Origin: an uncultured Collinsella sp. | GTDB taxonomy: Bacteria; Actinomycetota; Coriobacteriia; Coriobacteriales; Coriobacteriaceae | Direction: 5' to 3' | DNA: 64,000 nucleotides | Assembly (NCBI GenBank): GCA_958443615.1 | Contig: CAUCLI010000002.1 | Location: 122,643-186,642 of the forward strand | Shown here: one piece after another, positions 1 through 8,885 of the stretch | How positions within the stretch are numbered: position 1 is the first letter of the stretch | How the letters are laid out: the number at the start of each line of letters is the position of its first letter | Position numbers and translations under genes: made by a program | Notes under the pieces: generated by a model | What the model saw: the letters and a program-made list of their open reading frames with translations, nothing else | Told to the model about the DNA's origin: nothing | Databases searched by the model: none

Positions 1-217
1 TGAAAAATGCGACCATCCACACGGTCGAATTCGTAAAGCCCGCAAACGCATACGGAATGTCCCACTGAACTTCCCAATCTGCGCCAAATACCGTGCTAGC
101 AACCACCAGCAAACAGCACGCCAGCAAAGGCGGGGCGCCAAACGGGAGCGCATCGGTCATGATGAGCACGATCATGATGACGAGGATGGCGAGCGCCAGA
201 ATCATCTGAAGTGTCAT
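1..217 (-). CDS. SLC13/ArsB-like anion permease, N-terminal part (cut by window edge)
   Basis: Only the first 72 codons are in the window; the gene runs off the left end. The visible protein begins with MTLQMILALAILVIMIVLI, a membrane helix, followed by TDALPFG, a second helix (LLACCLLVVAS) and FTNSTVWMVAFF. The FTxSTVWM element after a short loop is typical of the divalent anion:Na+ symporter/ArsB superfamily. The start is the ATG at 217, supported by a GGAAGGAG ribosome site. It is the last visible gene of the leftward sugar-acid operon, so uptake of the operon's substrate is the natural guess. The substrate cannot be read from this fragment. Confidence 0.75.
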   Translation of the reverse strand, partial: MTLQMILALAILVIMIVLIMTDALPFGAPPLLACCLLVVASTVFGADWEVQWDIPYAFAGFTNSTVWMVAFF

Positions 218-360
218 TTCTGATCAAACTCCTTCCCAAAGTTAAAAATGTGTCATGCTTCCTTTAGAAGGGCGACCGGTGCGAACGGCGACCTTCCCTT
301 TCTATGCTGCGGGTCATGGAATCCCATAGTTGCCGTGACCCGCATGCGCTCTCGCCTCGA

Positions 361-1416
361 CTACTCCCTTCCCCCTGCCATGCGAAGCGCGTAATCTATG
401 GCGTTCACGAGCGAGAGCTCGTTGGACGTCCCTTTGCCAGCCAGGGCGAACCCCGTGCCGTGATCAACCGACGTGCGGATGATGGGCAGGCCGAGCGTCA
501 CGTTGACGCCCTCAACCGCATCCCACATCTGCTTCTCGCGGTTATACACGAAGCCAAGCGTCTTGGTGGGAATGTGGCCCTGGTCGTGGTACATGCAGAC
601 GACGATGTCGTACCAGCCGCCGTTCATCTCGGAAAACACGCTGTCGGGCGGGCAGGGGCCGATAACATCGATACCCTCGGATCGGGCCGCCTCGATAGCG
701 GGCGCAATCTCGTCGATCTCCTCGGTGCCGAACAGGCCGTTCTCGCCGCAGTGCGGGTTGAGGCCCGCAACCGCCACGCGGGGACGCTCGATGCCCATGC
801 TCCTGCACGCCTCGTCGCCCAGATGGATAACCTCGAGCACTCGGTCCTTTTTCACGCGATCGCAAGCCTCGCGCAGCGAACAATGGGTCGACACGTGCAC
901 CACACGGAAGTCGTGGTGGGCGAGCATCATGGCATAGGACTTGGTGTTGGTGTAGGTGGCGTAGATCTCGGTGTGCCCGTCAAAATGCATGTTGCGCGGT
1001 GCAAGGGCAAGGTTCATGGCCTCCTTGTTGAGCGCATTCGTGACGGTGGCGTCCACCTTGCCGTCCATGGCGAGCTCGATGAGGGTCTTCACGCTCTCAA
1101 ACGCCGCGTTACCGCCCTCCACGGACACCTCGCCCAGCTTGAATGCGGCGACGTCCTCGATGAGGTCGAGCTGGTACACGTCGATGGTCCCGGCGGTGAA
1201 CTTCGCCTCGGCGACATCGCTCACGGGATTGATCGCGATGTCGGGCATGCCCACAAAGCCTTTCGCCTGCTCGAGCATCTTGGCGTCACCCACGACGATG
1301 GGGCGGCACCGCTCGTACAAGCTCGCGTCGGACAGCGCTTTGACGGTGATCTCGGGCCCATTACCTGCCGGGTCGCCCATGCTGATACCGACGATGGGAA
1401 GCGCGCTCGGAGTCAT
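361..1416 (-). CDS. pdxA2: PdxA2-type 4-phospho-sugar-acid dehydrogenase (oxidative decarboxylase)
   Basis: 351 residues, the usual PdxA length. Family motifs are clear: GISMGDPAGNGPE near the start, DGHTE (146-150), GLNPHCGENG (218-227), HDQGHIPTK (277-285) and a DHGT element near 318. The three histidines that bind the divalent metal are present. PdxA itself oxidises 4-phospho-hydroxythreonine in vitamin B6 synthesis. Its PdxA2 relatives, when next to a DUF1537 kinase, act on D-threonate 4-phosphate and give dihydroxyacetone phosphate, CO2 and NADH. This copy is in an operon with a DUF1537 kinase and no other B6 gene is near, so the PdxA2 role is preferred. Its ATG follows the upstream TAA with no gap (TAAATG), which implies translational coupling. 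The exact substrate is inferred. Confidence 0.85.
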   Translation of the reverse strand: MTPSALPIVGISMGDPAGNGPEITVKALSDASLYERCRPIVVGDAKMLEQAKGFVGMPDIAINPVSDVAEAKFTAGTIDVYQLDLIEDVAAFKLGEVSVEGGNAAFESVKTLIELAMDGKVDATVTNALNKEAMNLALAPRNMHFDGHTEIYATYTNTKSYAMMLAHHDFRVVHVSTHCSLREACDRVKKDRVLEVIHLGDEACRSMGIERPRVAVAGLNPHCGENGLFGTEEIDEIAPAIEAARSEGIDVIGPCPPDSVFSEMNGGWYDIVVCMYHDQGHIPTKTLGFVYNREKQMWDAVEGVNVTLGLPIIRTSVDHGTGFALAGKGTSNELSLVNAIDYALRMAGGRE

Positions 1417-2313
1417 TTAGCACACACCCCTCTCGGCGTCGTCGGCAAGGGCGGCCTTGAGGGCCTCGATGCCCTCATCCGGCAGGTAATTGAAGGGGGC
1501 TCGGCACTTGCCCACCGGGTAGCCGAGCAGGTTGACGGCGGTCTTCACCACGGTGTTGGGGTTGCCGTACTTAAAGCAGGCGCGCAGGGCCGCCACGTTG
1601 CCCTGGCACTCCTCGGCGGCCTCCATGTTGCCGGCCGCCCAGTTCTCGTAGATGCCCACCATGTTCTTGGGGTACACGTTGGCGCAACCGGCGATGGCCC
1701 CCTTGGCGCCGGCCTGGAGGGCCTTCAAGATCAGCGCGTCGTTGCCCGAGAGCACGGCGAAGTCCATGTCCTTGGTGAGCTCGATGTAGGCGGAAAGGTT
1801 GTCCCAGTCGCCCGAGGAGTCCTTGGCACCGACGATATTGTCGATCTGGGCGAGCTCGACCACAGTGGCGGGCTCAAGCGCGTTACCGGTGCGCATGGGG
1901 ATGTTATAGAGCACGATGGGCATATTGGGCACGGCTTCGGCGACCTTGGTGTAGTGCTCGATGAGCTCGTGCTGGCTCGCCTTGGCGAAACTCGGCGTGA
2001 CGACGGAAAGGATGTCGGCACCCAGCTCCTCGGCCATCTTGCACTGCTCGATCGTCTCCCTGGTGGAGATGCACCCCGTGCCCGCGTACACGGGGACGCG
2101 GCCGGCGACCTGGTCGATAACGGTTGCGAGGACAGCCTCCTTCTCCTCACCGCCGAGGATGTAGCCCTCACCGTTGGTGCCGAACGGGAATATTCCGTGG
2201 ATTCCCGCCTCGATTTGACGATCGACCTGGCGGCGAAGCTCATCGAGGTTGATTGACTCGTCTTCATGCATGGGGGTGACGATGGGGGCGATGATTCCCT
2301 TTATATCTACCAT
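1417..2313 (-). CDS. DapA/N-acetylneuraminate lyase family aldolase
   Basis: 298 residues, a single TIM-barrel class I aldolase. The Schiff-base lysine is K164 in VGAKDSSG, the partner tyrosine is Y136 in YNIPMRTG, and the substrate loop is GTNGEG (45-50). Dihydrodipicolinate synthase normally has two adjacent threonines in that loop; here the second is Asn, as in many catabolic members. It lies between an iron alcohol dehydrogenase and the PdxA2-like gene, so a role in cleaving or dehydrating a sugar-acid intermediate fits better than lysine synthesis, although the conserved arginine after YNIPM means DapA activity cannot be excluded. The start is ATG with GAGGAAGC upstream. The 93-bp gap before it holds a CCGCCCG/CGGGCGG stem. 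Confidence 0.8.
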   Translation of the reverse strand: MVDIKGIIAPIVTPMHEDESINLDELRRQVDRQIEAGIHGIFPFGTNGEGYILGGEEKEAVLATVIDQVAGRVPVYAGTGCISTRETIEQCKMAEELGADILSVVTPSFAKASQHELIEHYTKVAEAVPNMPIVLYNIPMRTGNALEPATVVELAQIDNIVGAKDSSGDWDNLSAYIELTKDMDFAVLSGNDALILKALQAGAKGAIAGCANVYPKNMVGIYENWAAGNMEAAEECQGNVAALRACFKYGNPNTVVKTAVNLLGYPVGKCRAPFNYLPDEGIEALKAALADDAERGVC

Positions 2314-2406
2314 GTGCGCTTCCTCTTTCTTTACTTTGCTGCAACGTTCTTTACGTTTACCGAGCCGCCCGACGTGCGCATGCCCGACGGGCGGTGGTGG
2401 GGCGGC

Positions 2407-3558
2407 CTACAGGATCTGCGCGTAAATGGCGCGCGCGTCGTCTAGCGTGAGCTCGCGCATGTTGTTCTGCAGCAAGCGGTGAACAGTCATGCCGGCGGCG
2501 GCGAGCTGCTCAACATCGGCATCCTCAACGCCGAGCTGGTTGAGCTTGATGGGAATGTCCAGATGCTCCACGATGGCACCCATGCGATCGATCACAGCGG
2601 CGGACTTCTCCTCCGCCGTTGCGGCGCCGCCGTTAATCGCGCGGTCGTACGCGGCGGCAAGGCGCTCGCGGATGGCGGGCTCGTTGAAGCGCATGACGGG
2701 CATGAGCAGGATGGCGTTGGAGACGCCGTGGGGCACATGGAACTTGCCGCCGAGCGGGTAGGACAGCGCATGGACGGCCGTGGTGCCCGACGCGGTGATG
2801 GCGATGCCGGCGTAGAAGCTCGCGAGCTGCATGGCGCGCTTGGCATCGACGGCATCCGGGTCGTCGCAGGCCGCCTCGATGTTGTTCATGATGAGGTCGA
2901 AGGCCTCGAGAGCGAAGGTGTCGGAGAAGGGGTTGGCCTTCGTGGAGGTGTAGCACTCGATGGCGTGGCACAGGGCGTCGATGCCCGTGGCGGCCGCGAT
3001 CGGGCGCGGGAGGTTCTTGATCATGGCGTCATCGAGGATGACCTCGTCGGCGATCATCGCGGGGTTTACGATGCCCACCTTGAGCTCGTCCTCGGGCACG
3101 GCCACGATGGCGTTCGGCGTGGCCTCGGCACCCGTGCCGGCGGTGGTGGGAACCATGGTGCACTTGACCTGCTTCTTGGCGAGCTCGGGGTTACCCAGCA
3201 GGTCGTGCACGGTGTAGCTGGAACCGGCGAGTACGCCCACGAGCTTGGCCGCGTCCATCACGGAACCGCCGCCGATGGCGAGGATGCGGTCCGCGCCGCT
3301 CTCGCAATACCAGTCCACAACCTCCTGTACCTGGGAATACGTGGGTTCGACGGCCAAGTCGGCCTTGATCTTCACGTCGATACCGCGGGCCTTGATAATC
3401 TCGAGAGCGCGGTCGCATAGGCCCAGGTCGAGCATGACCTGCTCGGTGAAGAGCGCCACGCAGGCGGTTCCATCGGCCAGGATGCCGTCGAGGCTGTCCA
3501 TGGCGTTCTCGCCGCTGAACACGGCGGCCGGAAGCTTGAGTGAATAAGTTGAAAGCAT
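2407..3558 (-). CDS. Iron-containing alcohol dehydrogenase
   Basis: 383 residues, full length for the type III (FucO/YqhD-like) family. The NAD-binding GGGS motif is at 96-99. The metal ligands line up as D194 and H198 (GIDALCHAIE), H263 (TAVHALSYP) and H277 (FHVPHG), matching the FucO numbering. It reduces an aldehyde or oxidises an alcohol with NAD(P)H in the cytoplasm. In this operon it lies 23 bp after the DUF1537 kinase and before the aldolase, so it could oxidise a polyol to feed the sugar-acid route or reduce an aldehyde product. The direction and substrate are not evident from sequence. The ribosome site is AAGGGAAGA before the ATG. Confidence 0.88.
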   Translation of the reverse strand: MLSTYSLKLPAAVFSGENAMDSLDGILADGTACVALFTEQVMLDLGLCDRALEIIKARGIDVKIKADLAVEPTYSQVQEVVDWYCESGADRILAIGGGSVMDAAKLVGVLAGSSYTVHDLLGNPELAKKQVKCTMVPTTAGTGAEATPNAIVAVPEDELKVGIVNPAMIADEVILDDAMIKNLPRPIAAATGIDALCHAIECYTSTKANPFSDTFALEAFDLIMNNIEAACDDPDAVDAKRAMQLASFYAGIAITASGTTAVHALSYPLGGKFHVPHGVSNAILLMPVMRFNEPAIRERLAAAYDRAINGGAATAEEKSAAVIDRMGAIVEHLDIPIKLNQLGVEDADVEQLAAAGMTVHRLLQNNMRELTLDDARAIYAQIL

Positions 3559-3581
3559 ACTGTCTTCCCTTCATTCCGATT

Positions 3582-4859
3582 TCATCGAGTAACTTTGCGC
3601 GAGATGTGTCGGGCGAAATGCCAGTCAACGCCCAAGCTGCCGACAATCTCACCGGCAAGCTCGCCGAAGAGCCCGGGGCCGCCGAACCCTCCCGATTTTG
3701 AGATGAGGACCATCTGCCTGCCGTCCACACCAACATGGGCGGCCACGACACCGGGAAGCGGTTCGGCAAAAGGTGCGAGCTCGGTAATATGGAGTGCACG
3801 CAGGCACGCGAGAAGCGCGTCGCCACCCGCCACCAGGGCCGCAGAAGGCCGCAAGTCGCGGATGAGGCGCGCGAAGAGCGCACCCAGCTGATTGGATATG
3901 CGGACGCGCAGTTCATTGGTATCTATACCGAGCCCACCCGCGACATCTGCGGAAACGGGCGACGAGGCGTCCACGAGCGAAAGCGGGAACTCGGGGCCGA
4001 GCATACGGCCGAACTCGCGCTCGAACGAGCAGGCACCCGGGCCGTTAAGCCATGCCGGGTCGGTCATGGCGGCGAGCGGGACCTCTATGGACGGGACGGC
4101 GTCGCGGGCGGCCGCGCACTGGGCGCGCGAGGCCGGGTTCCCACTGCCGCACATGACCATCAGGTCGCTCGCGCATCCCCGAACGGAATGGGATGCCTCG
4201 ATGCCCTGGACAGCGGCAAGCGCGCGGGCAAGTCCGGCACAGCCCGCAAGGGCAATCGTGCCGGGACGGGCGATGAGCTTCGCAACATGGGCGTCGATTT
4301 CCGCCTGGGTCTCGGCGTCATACAGGACAACTCCCGAGAAGTCGGCGGGTAGGGGGGCGCCCGCCGACACCTCGAAAACAGGCACCGCACTCGTGGCGGC
4401 GATAATATCGGCCACGCGCGAGCAGGCAACCGGATTTAACGGGTCTGCGCCGAACGCGCTGGTCGCAACCGGCTCGCCGTCAATCAGGTGAACGCCGCGA
4501 ACTGTGGTGCGGCCCATGTCGGGAAACGCCGGGATGAAGTGAACGACCTGGGTGCCCGAGGCCTCAAGCAGCGCCTCAAGCTCCGCGCCCACGTTGCCAC
4601 GCAGGGCGGAGTCGGTCTTTTTGAGCAGAATCTCCGCACCATCGCCGACCCGCTCGAATGCCGTGCGGACGGCGCGCTTGGCGATCCCGGCTTCAAGGTG
4701 GCGCGTCTCAACGCACGCTGAGAGCACATCGGTGTCCCGCATGTCCGTCGCAGCTCGGCCGGCAAGCAGCACGCGTACGCGTACCTTGGGTGCTGCGAAG
4801 GGCGCCACGACATCAAGGGCCCCGGTCAGGTCGTCCGCGATGATGACCGTCTTTCTCAC
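3582..4859 (-). CDS. DUF1537 four-carbon acid sugar kinase
   Basis: The GTG at 4859 is chosen as start because AAAGGAGGC lies just upstream and the protein then opens with RKTVIIADDLTGALD, the conserved N terminus. The open frame could extend 29 codons further but that part is unlike the family. This gives 425 residues. The ADDLTGA motif binds the sugar acid; the C-terminal nucleotide-binding half ends with LISKSGGFGG. Family members (DtnK, LtnK, DenK types) phosphorylate D-threonate, L-threonate-derived or erythronate-type acids at C4 using ATP. Being first in the leftward operon and paired with PdxA2 points to a D-threonate-like route. It is divergent from the PrpR-type regulator, with a 176-bp control region between. 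Confidence 0.87.
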   Translation of the reverse strand: MRKTVIIADDLTGALDVVAPFAAPKVRVRVLLAGRAATDMRDTDVLSACVETRHLEAGIAKRAVRTAFERVGDGAEILLKKTDSALRGNVGAELEALLEASGTQVVHFIPAFPDMGRTTVRGVHLIDGEPVATSAFGADPLNPVACSRVADIIAATSAVPVFEVSAGAPLPADFSGVVLYDAETQAEIDAHVAKLIARPGTIALAGCAGLARALAAVQGIEASHSVRGCASDLMVMCGSGNPASRAQCAAARDAVPSIEVPLAAMTDPAWLNGPGACSFEREFGRMLGPEFPLSLVDASSPVSADVAGGLGIDTNELRVRISNQLGALFARLIRDLRPSAALVAGGDALLACLRALHITELAPFAEPLPGVVAAHVGVDGRQMVLISKSGGFGGPGLFGELAGEIVGSLGVDWHFARHISRKVTR

Positions 4860-4975
4860 GATGCCTCCTTTGCGCCCGGGCGTCCGCCTCTGCGAACGCG
4901 CGAAATGTACGTCATCATCATCGTTCGGGCGCAAGCGCGAGGCCATTATTCCAGCAATGCTTTTTCGTTTATTTC

Positions 4976-5021
4976 TGAAACATTAAGGCTATACTAATGT
5001 TTCATATTGGAACATATGAAA
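4976..5021. promoter_or_regulatory. Symmetric operator array between the sugar-acid operon and its regulator
   Basis: Two perfect inverted repeats overlap here. TGAAACATTA (4976-4985) pairs with TAATGTTTCA (4995-5004) across 9 bases, and TTTCATAT (5000-5007) pairs with ATATGAAA (5014-5021) across 6 bases. The middle TTTCA half-site is shared, giving three TTTCA-type half-sites. It lies in the divergent control region, directly before the regulator gene's ribosome site, so autoregulation plus control of the operon is likely. Binding by the adjacent PrpR-like protein is inferred. Confidence 0.75.
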
Positions 5022-5035
5022 AGGTGGACATCCCG

Positions 5036-6847
5036 ATGGCTTCTATCAACCTGCTGTTCATCGCACCATATCCCGAGCTTGCGACTCTTGCTAAGGGCGT
5101 TGCTCGCGAATTTGATGACGTGAGCCTGACTGTCCACACCGGCGACCTCGACGAAGGCGTACGCCAGGCCCTCGCCGACTATCACACCCGCTTCGACGCA
5201 GTGATCTCTCGCGGCGGCACGGCCGAGACGCTTGAGGACGAACTCAGCGTCCCCGTCATCAAAATGCAACTCTCGGTTGCCGAGACGCTCGACAACCTGA
5301 AACGCGCCAACCCCGATGGCGTGAACATGGCCGCCGTTGGCTTTGCCGCCGCACTTGAGGGGGTCACGACCGTACGCGAGCTGCTCCCCTTCCGCATCGA
5401 CCTCTATCCGGCCGATTTCGACGACGAGATTCCCGGCCTGCTCGACACCATCGAGCGCACGGGCTACGCCTCGGTTCTATGCGACAACATCTCCTACCGC
5501 CAGGGGCGCGAGCGCGACCTGCCCTGCCATCTGCTCATGTCGAGCGAGGAGGGCGTGCGGCGGGCCCTGAACGCGGCATGCGAGATCTGCCGCACCATCG
5601 AGCGAGAGCGCGGCATGAATCTCCTGCTTTGGCATGTTATCAACAACCTCGACGCCGATTTCGCCATCTACGACGAGACGGGGCGGCTCGCCTACTCGAG
5701 CATTCCTGGCGGACAGGAAAACCACGGCGTGCTCGACTACATCACCGAGAACCGCGGGGCGGTGCCGGACGGGGGCCGCCTCACCCTGCGTCGCGGCGGG
5801 CGTGTATTCACCATTCGCAAACGGTCGCTCGTGCTCTCCGGCAAGCAGCATGCCATTTTCACCATCACCCATAGCGCCATGCCCGACGGCTACACCGGTA
5901 TCGAATTCATGAACGAGAAGGAGGTGCGATCGAGCTACGACCACAGCGTGTTCGCCACCGTCGGAGCCGCCGTCTCCCTCACCCCCCTGATTCGGCGAGC
6001 CGTGGACAGTCGCGCGCCCCTGCTCCTCGAGGGCGAAACCGGCTCGGGCAAAGACCAAATCGCACGCCTGGTCTACCTGGAAGGCGCGCATACGGCGCGG
6101 CCCTTCGTGCAGGTGAGCTGCGACCTGCTCAGCGAGCGCGCGTGGAAGCACCTCATCAAGAGCCACAAGTCGCCCATCTTCCGCACCGATATCACCCTGT
6201 ACCTGCGCGGGCTCCACACGTTAAACGCCGAACGCTGGCGCGACCTGCTCACCGTGGTGCGCGACAGCGCCTTTACCGGGCACAGCCGCCTCATCATGTC
6301 GTGCAGCGATGGGCCCGACGGCCGGACATGCGATGCCGCCATCCGTTTTGCCGAACAACTTCGCTGTACGGTGCTCATCGCTCCGCCTCTGCGCAGTGCG
6401 CCCGACGTCCCAGATCGCCTGCAACGTTACCTTGAACGTCTGGCGAACGAGGAGGGGGCGCCGGTGCCGACGATGGACCCCCATGCTCGCGCAATCGCCT
6501 CCCAGGGGGCTTGGGAGCGCAACTATCTTCAGCTGCGCGAGGTCGCCGAGCGCCTTTACGCCGTTCACGGTGGCCGGCCCATCTCGACGCGCCTCATGAT
6601 CGAAGCACTTGCACGGAGAACTGTGGTAGAGACAAGACCTCAGTCGCACCAGGTTGCGGGCACCTGCTTCGAGGCCCGTCGCAATGCCCCCGCAATCCTC
6701 CCCCTTGCCCAACGCGAGCGCCAACTCGCTCAAGAGGCGGTCGAGCTCTGCAACGGAAACAAGACACAGGCGGCCGCGGCGCTCGGCATCAGCCGCACCA
6801 CCCTGTGGCGCCTGCTGTCCGGGAAAGACCAGGAAGCCCCGCGATAA
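5036..6847 (+). CDS. PrpR-N domain transcriptional regulator with degenerate AAA+ domain
   Basis: 603 residues from the ATG at 5036, chosen because AAGGTGG lies 8 bases before it; an upstream in-frame ATG at 4997 falls inside the operator. The first 175 residues match the PrpR N-terminal sensor domain, which binds small ligands in propionate regulators. A PAS-like segment follows. At about 331-340 there is a Walker A motif (EGETGSGKD), but the Walker B region reads ITLYLRGLH without the DE pair, and the GAFTGA loop that contacts sigma-54 is absent. The C terminus carries a Fis-type helix-turn-helix (NKTQAAAALGISRTTLWRLL). It therefore probably does not act as a classical sigma-54 activator. 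It is divergent from the sugar-acid operon and probably its regulator. Confidence 0.82.
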   Translation: MASINLLFIAPYPELATLAKGVAREFDDVSLTVHTGDLDEGVRQALADYHTRFDAVISRGGTAETLEDELSVPVIKMQLSVAETLDNLKRANPDGVNMAAVGFAAALEGVTTVRELLPFRIDLYPADFDDEIPGLLDTIERTGYASVLCDNISYRQGRERDLPCHLLMSSEEGVRRALNAACEICRTIERERGMNLLLWHVINNLDADFAIYDETGRLAYSSIPGGQENHGVLDYITENRGAVPDGGRLTLRRGGRVFTIRKRSLVLSGKQHAIFTITHSAMPDGYTGIEFMNEKEVRSSYDHSVFATVGAAVSLTPLIRRAVDSRAPLLLEGETGSGKDQIARLVYLEGAHTARPFVQVSCDLLSERAWKHLIKSHKSPIFRTDITLYLRGLHTLNAERWRDLLTVVRDSAFTGHSRLIMSCSDGPDGRTCDAAIRFAEQLRCTVLIAPPLRSAPDVPDRLQRYLERLANEEGAPVPTMDPHARAIASQGAWERNYLQLREVAERLYAVHGGRPISTRLMIEALARRTVVETRPQSHQVAGTCFEARRNAPAILPLAQRERQLAQEAVELCNGNKTQAAAALGISRTTLWRLLSGKDQEAPR

Positions 6848-7175
6848 CGTAAGCCCCCGTCGCTTCTATGCTGCATCCAGATCCAAGCACCGGCCTGCGC
6901 GGCACGAGACCTCCCACGCGATCGGCGCCCCTTTGCAGTCGGGCGATTGCACCCCACGATGCATCGCCATGCCTCGCCCAAAACCGGTCGCCGCGACCTC
7001 GATGCCGGATTTTCGCCCTCCATCGGCCTAATTGCACGAACCTTTACATCCAAACTGACCTCAGCAGCATGTTTAATCGGCGTATTGACAAAAATAAAAC
7101 GGCGAGCGGTGTTTTCCATTCGCTACAATAGTGCGACGGTAAGACGCTCAGTAATGACATCAGATGGAGGTCTGA
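6848..7175. other. Intergenic region with the pyruvate kinase promoter
   Basis: 328 bp without a convincing gene. It holds TTGACA at 7085-7090 and TACAAT at 7124-7129, but these are 33 bp apart and cannot form one promoter, so two start sites or one weak box are possible. GATGGAGG before 7176 is the pyk ribosome site. No terminator with a T-run was seen after the regulator gene. Confidence 0.4.
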
Positions 7176-8645
7176 ATGCAGCAGAAACTTAAGCGCACCA
7201 AGATCGTTTGCACCATGGGCCCGGCCTGTGACAACGACGAGACTATCTGCGAAATGCTGAAGGCGGGCATGAACGTCGCCCGCTTCAACTTCTCCCATGG
7301 CTCCTACGAGGAGCACCAGGGCCGCATCGAGCGTGTGCGCCGCTGCGCCGCCAAGGTCGGCAAGCCCGTCGGCATCCTGCTCGACACCAAGGGCCCCGAG
7401 GTCCGCACCGGCCTGCTCGAGGGCCACGCCAAGGTCGAGGTCCACGCCGGCGACAAGATCACCGTCACCGCCCAGCCCACCAGCGAGGACTGGCTCGGCA
7501 ACGCCTCCCACATCTCCCTCGACTACGAGAAGCTCCCGTCCGAGGCGGAGAAGGGCTCCATCATCCTGATCGACGACGGCCTGGTCGGCCTCGAGGTCGA
7601 GTCCATCGACGGCCAGGACATGCACTGCGTCGTCCTGAACAACGGCCTGATCGGCGAGCGCAAGGGCGTCAACATCCCCAACGTCGACATCTCGCTCCCC
7701 GCCGTCACCGAGCGCGACCGTCAGGACATCCTGTTCGGCCTCACCCAGAACATCGACTACATCGCGGCCTCCTTCATCCGCAACGGCAAGGCCGTCGAGG
7801 ACATCCGCCAGCTCTGCCGTGAGAACGGCGGCGAGCACGTGACGATCTTCCCGAAGATCGAGTGCGGCCTGGCCGTGGAGAAGTTCGACGAGATCCTCGA
7901 GGCCTCCGACGGCATCATGGTCGCCCGCGGCGACCTGGGCATCGAGATCCCGCCCCAGCTCGTGCCCCACATCCAGAAGGAGATCATCGCCAAGTGCAAC
8001 GCGGCCTACAAGCCCGTCATCACCGCCACCCAGATGCTCGACTCCATGCAGCACAACCCGCGCCCGACGCGCGCCGAGGTCACCGACGTCGCCAACGCCA
8101 TCCTCGACGGCACCGACGCCGTGATGCTCTCCGGTGAGACCGCGGCCGGCCAGTACCCGGTCGAGGCCGTGGCCATGCAGGCCTCCATCGCCATCGAGAC
8201 CGAGAAGCACATGGCGGCCCATGCCGAGCTCACCATGCCCGAGGGCGCTTCCGGCACCCGCATCGTCAACAACGTCGTGGGCATGTCCGCCGTCCAGATG
8301 GCCACCGCCGTGGGCGCCAAGTGCATCACCGTGCCCACCACCACCGGCCGCACCGCCCGCCTGATCTCCCACTTCCGCCCGAACATGCCCATCCTGGCGT
8401 TCTCCCGCCACGAGTGGGCCGTCCAGCAGATGATCATGTACTGGGGCGTCATCCCGCGCCAGGCCGAGATCACCCAGGGCACCGTCAACGGCACCATCGT
8501 GAAGGCCGTCGAGACGGCCAAGGAGCTCGGCTTCGTCGAGAAGGGCGACCTCACCGTCGCGACCGCCGGCGACGCCCGCCTCTCCGTCCAGCTCGAGGGC
8601 AAGGTCTCCTCGACCAACCTCGCCTACGTGGCCCAGGTCCGCTAG
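7176..8645 (+). CDS. pyk: Pyruvate kinase
   Basis: 489 residues. It converts phosphoenolpyruvate and ADP to pyruvate and ATP in the last step of glycolysis. The start region TKIVCTMGPACD and NVARFNFSHG are the conserved substrate-site segments, and IMVARGDLGIE at about 246 is the pyruvate kinase signature holding the Mg2+/substrate residues. The C-terminal third (SAVQMATAVGAKCITVPT) is the usual regulatory domain. Length and all three domains are normal. Codon use is extremely GC-biased, fitting high expression. It stands alone: the next gene has its own promoter and a terminator lies between. Confidence 0.96.
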   Translation: MQQKLKRTKIVCTMGPACDNDETICEMLKAGMNVARFNFSHGSYEEHQGRIERVRRCAAKVGKPVGILLDTKGPEVRTGLLEGHAKVEVHAGDKITVTAQPTSEDWLGNASHISLDYEKLPSEAEKGSIILIDDGLVGLEVESIDGQDMHCVVLNNGLIGERKGVNIPNVDISLPAVTERDRQDILFGLTQNIDYIAASFIRNGKAVEDIRQLCRENGGEHVTIFPKIECGLAVEKFDEILEASDGIMVARGDLGIEIPPQLVPHIQKEIIAKCNAAYKPVITATQMLDSMQHNPRPTRAEVTDVANAILDGTDAVMLSGETAAGQYPVEAVAMQASIAIETEKHMAAHAELTMPEGASGTRIVNNVVGMSAVQMATAVGAKCITVPTTTGRTARLISHFRPNMPILAFSRHEWAVQQMIMYWGVIPRQAEITQGTVNGTIVKAVETAKELGFVEKGDLTVATAGDARLSVQLEGKVSSTNLAYVAQVR

Positions 8646-8674
8646 GCATCGCATCGATCGCATTCGCGAACGCG

Positions 8675-8705
8675 AGGGCACCGGTTTTCGCCGGTGCCCT
8701 TTTTG
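8675..8705 (+). terminator. Rho-independent terminator of pyk
   Basis: Perfect 10-bp stem AGGGCACCGG/CCGGTGCCCT around a TTTTCG loop, followed by a short T-run, 30 bases after the pyk stop codon. Confidence 0.92.
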
Positions 8706-8805
8706 TATGGACTGAACGACATCAAGAGGTTATGCCGACCCGTCCGCCGAGGAACCACCGCGCACGGGTTGGGCGTACCCGTCCTCACCCGCCGAGCGCG
8801 CCCCG

Positions 8806-8834
8806 TTGACATGACTCTTTGTTGGGACAAGAAT
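8806..8834 (+). promoter_or_regulatory. Promoter for the DUF389 gene
   Basis: Consensus -35 TTGACA (8806-8811), a 17-bp spacer and AAGAAT (8829-8834) as a moderate -10. Transcription would start near 8841, about 45 bases before the chosen GTG start. Confidence 0.6.
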
Positions 8835-8885
8835 GCCGAGGTGGCGGGGCGTCGGACCCCGAGGCGCAACGTTGGGTGGATCACC

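Noticed and set aside
4860..4946. Longer N terminus of the DUF1537 kinase
   Set aside because: The extra 29 residues are not family-like, and a strong ribosome site precedes the GTG at 4859.
7085..7129. TTGACA and TACAAT before pyk taken as one promoter
   Set aside because: The boxes are 33 bp apart, about twice the workable spacing.
7044..8681. A 545-codon minus-strand frame over pyk
   Set aside because: Antisense shadow of pyruvate kinase; composition is Gly/Asp/Leu/His-rich as expected of a mirrored frame.
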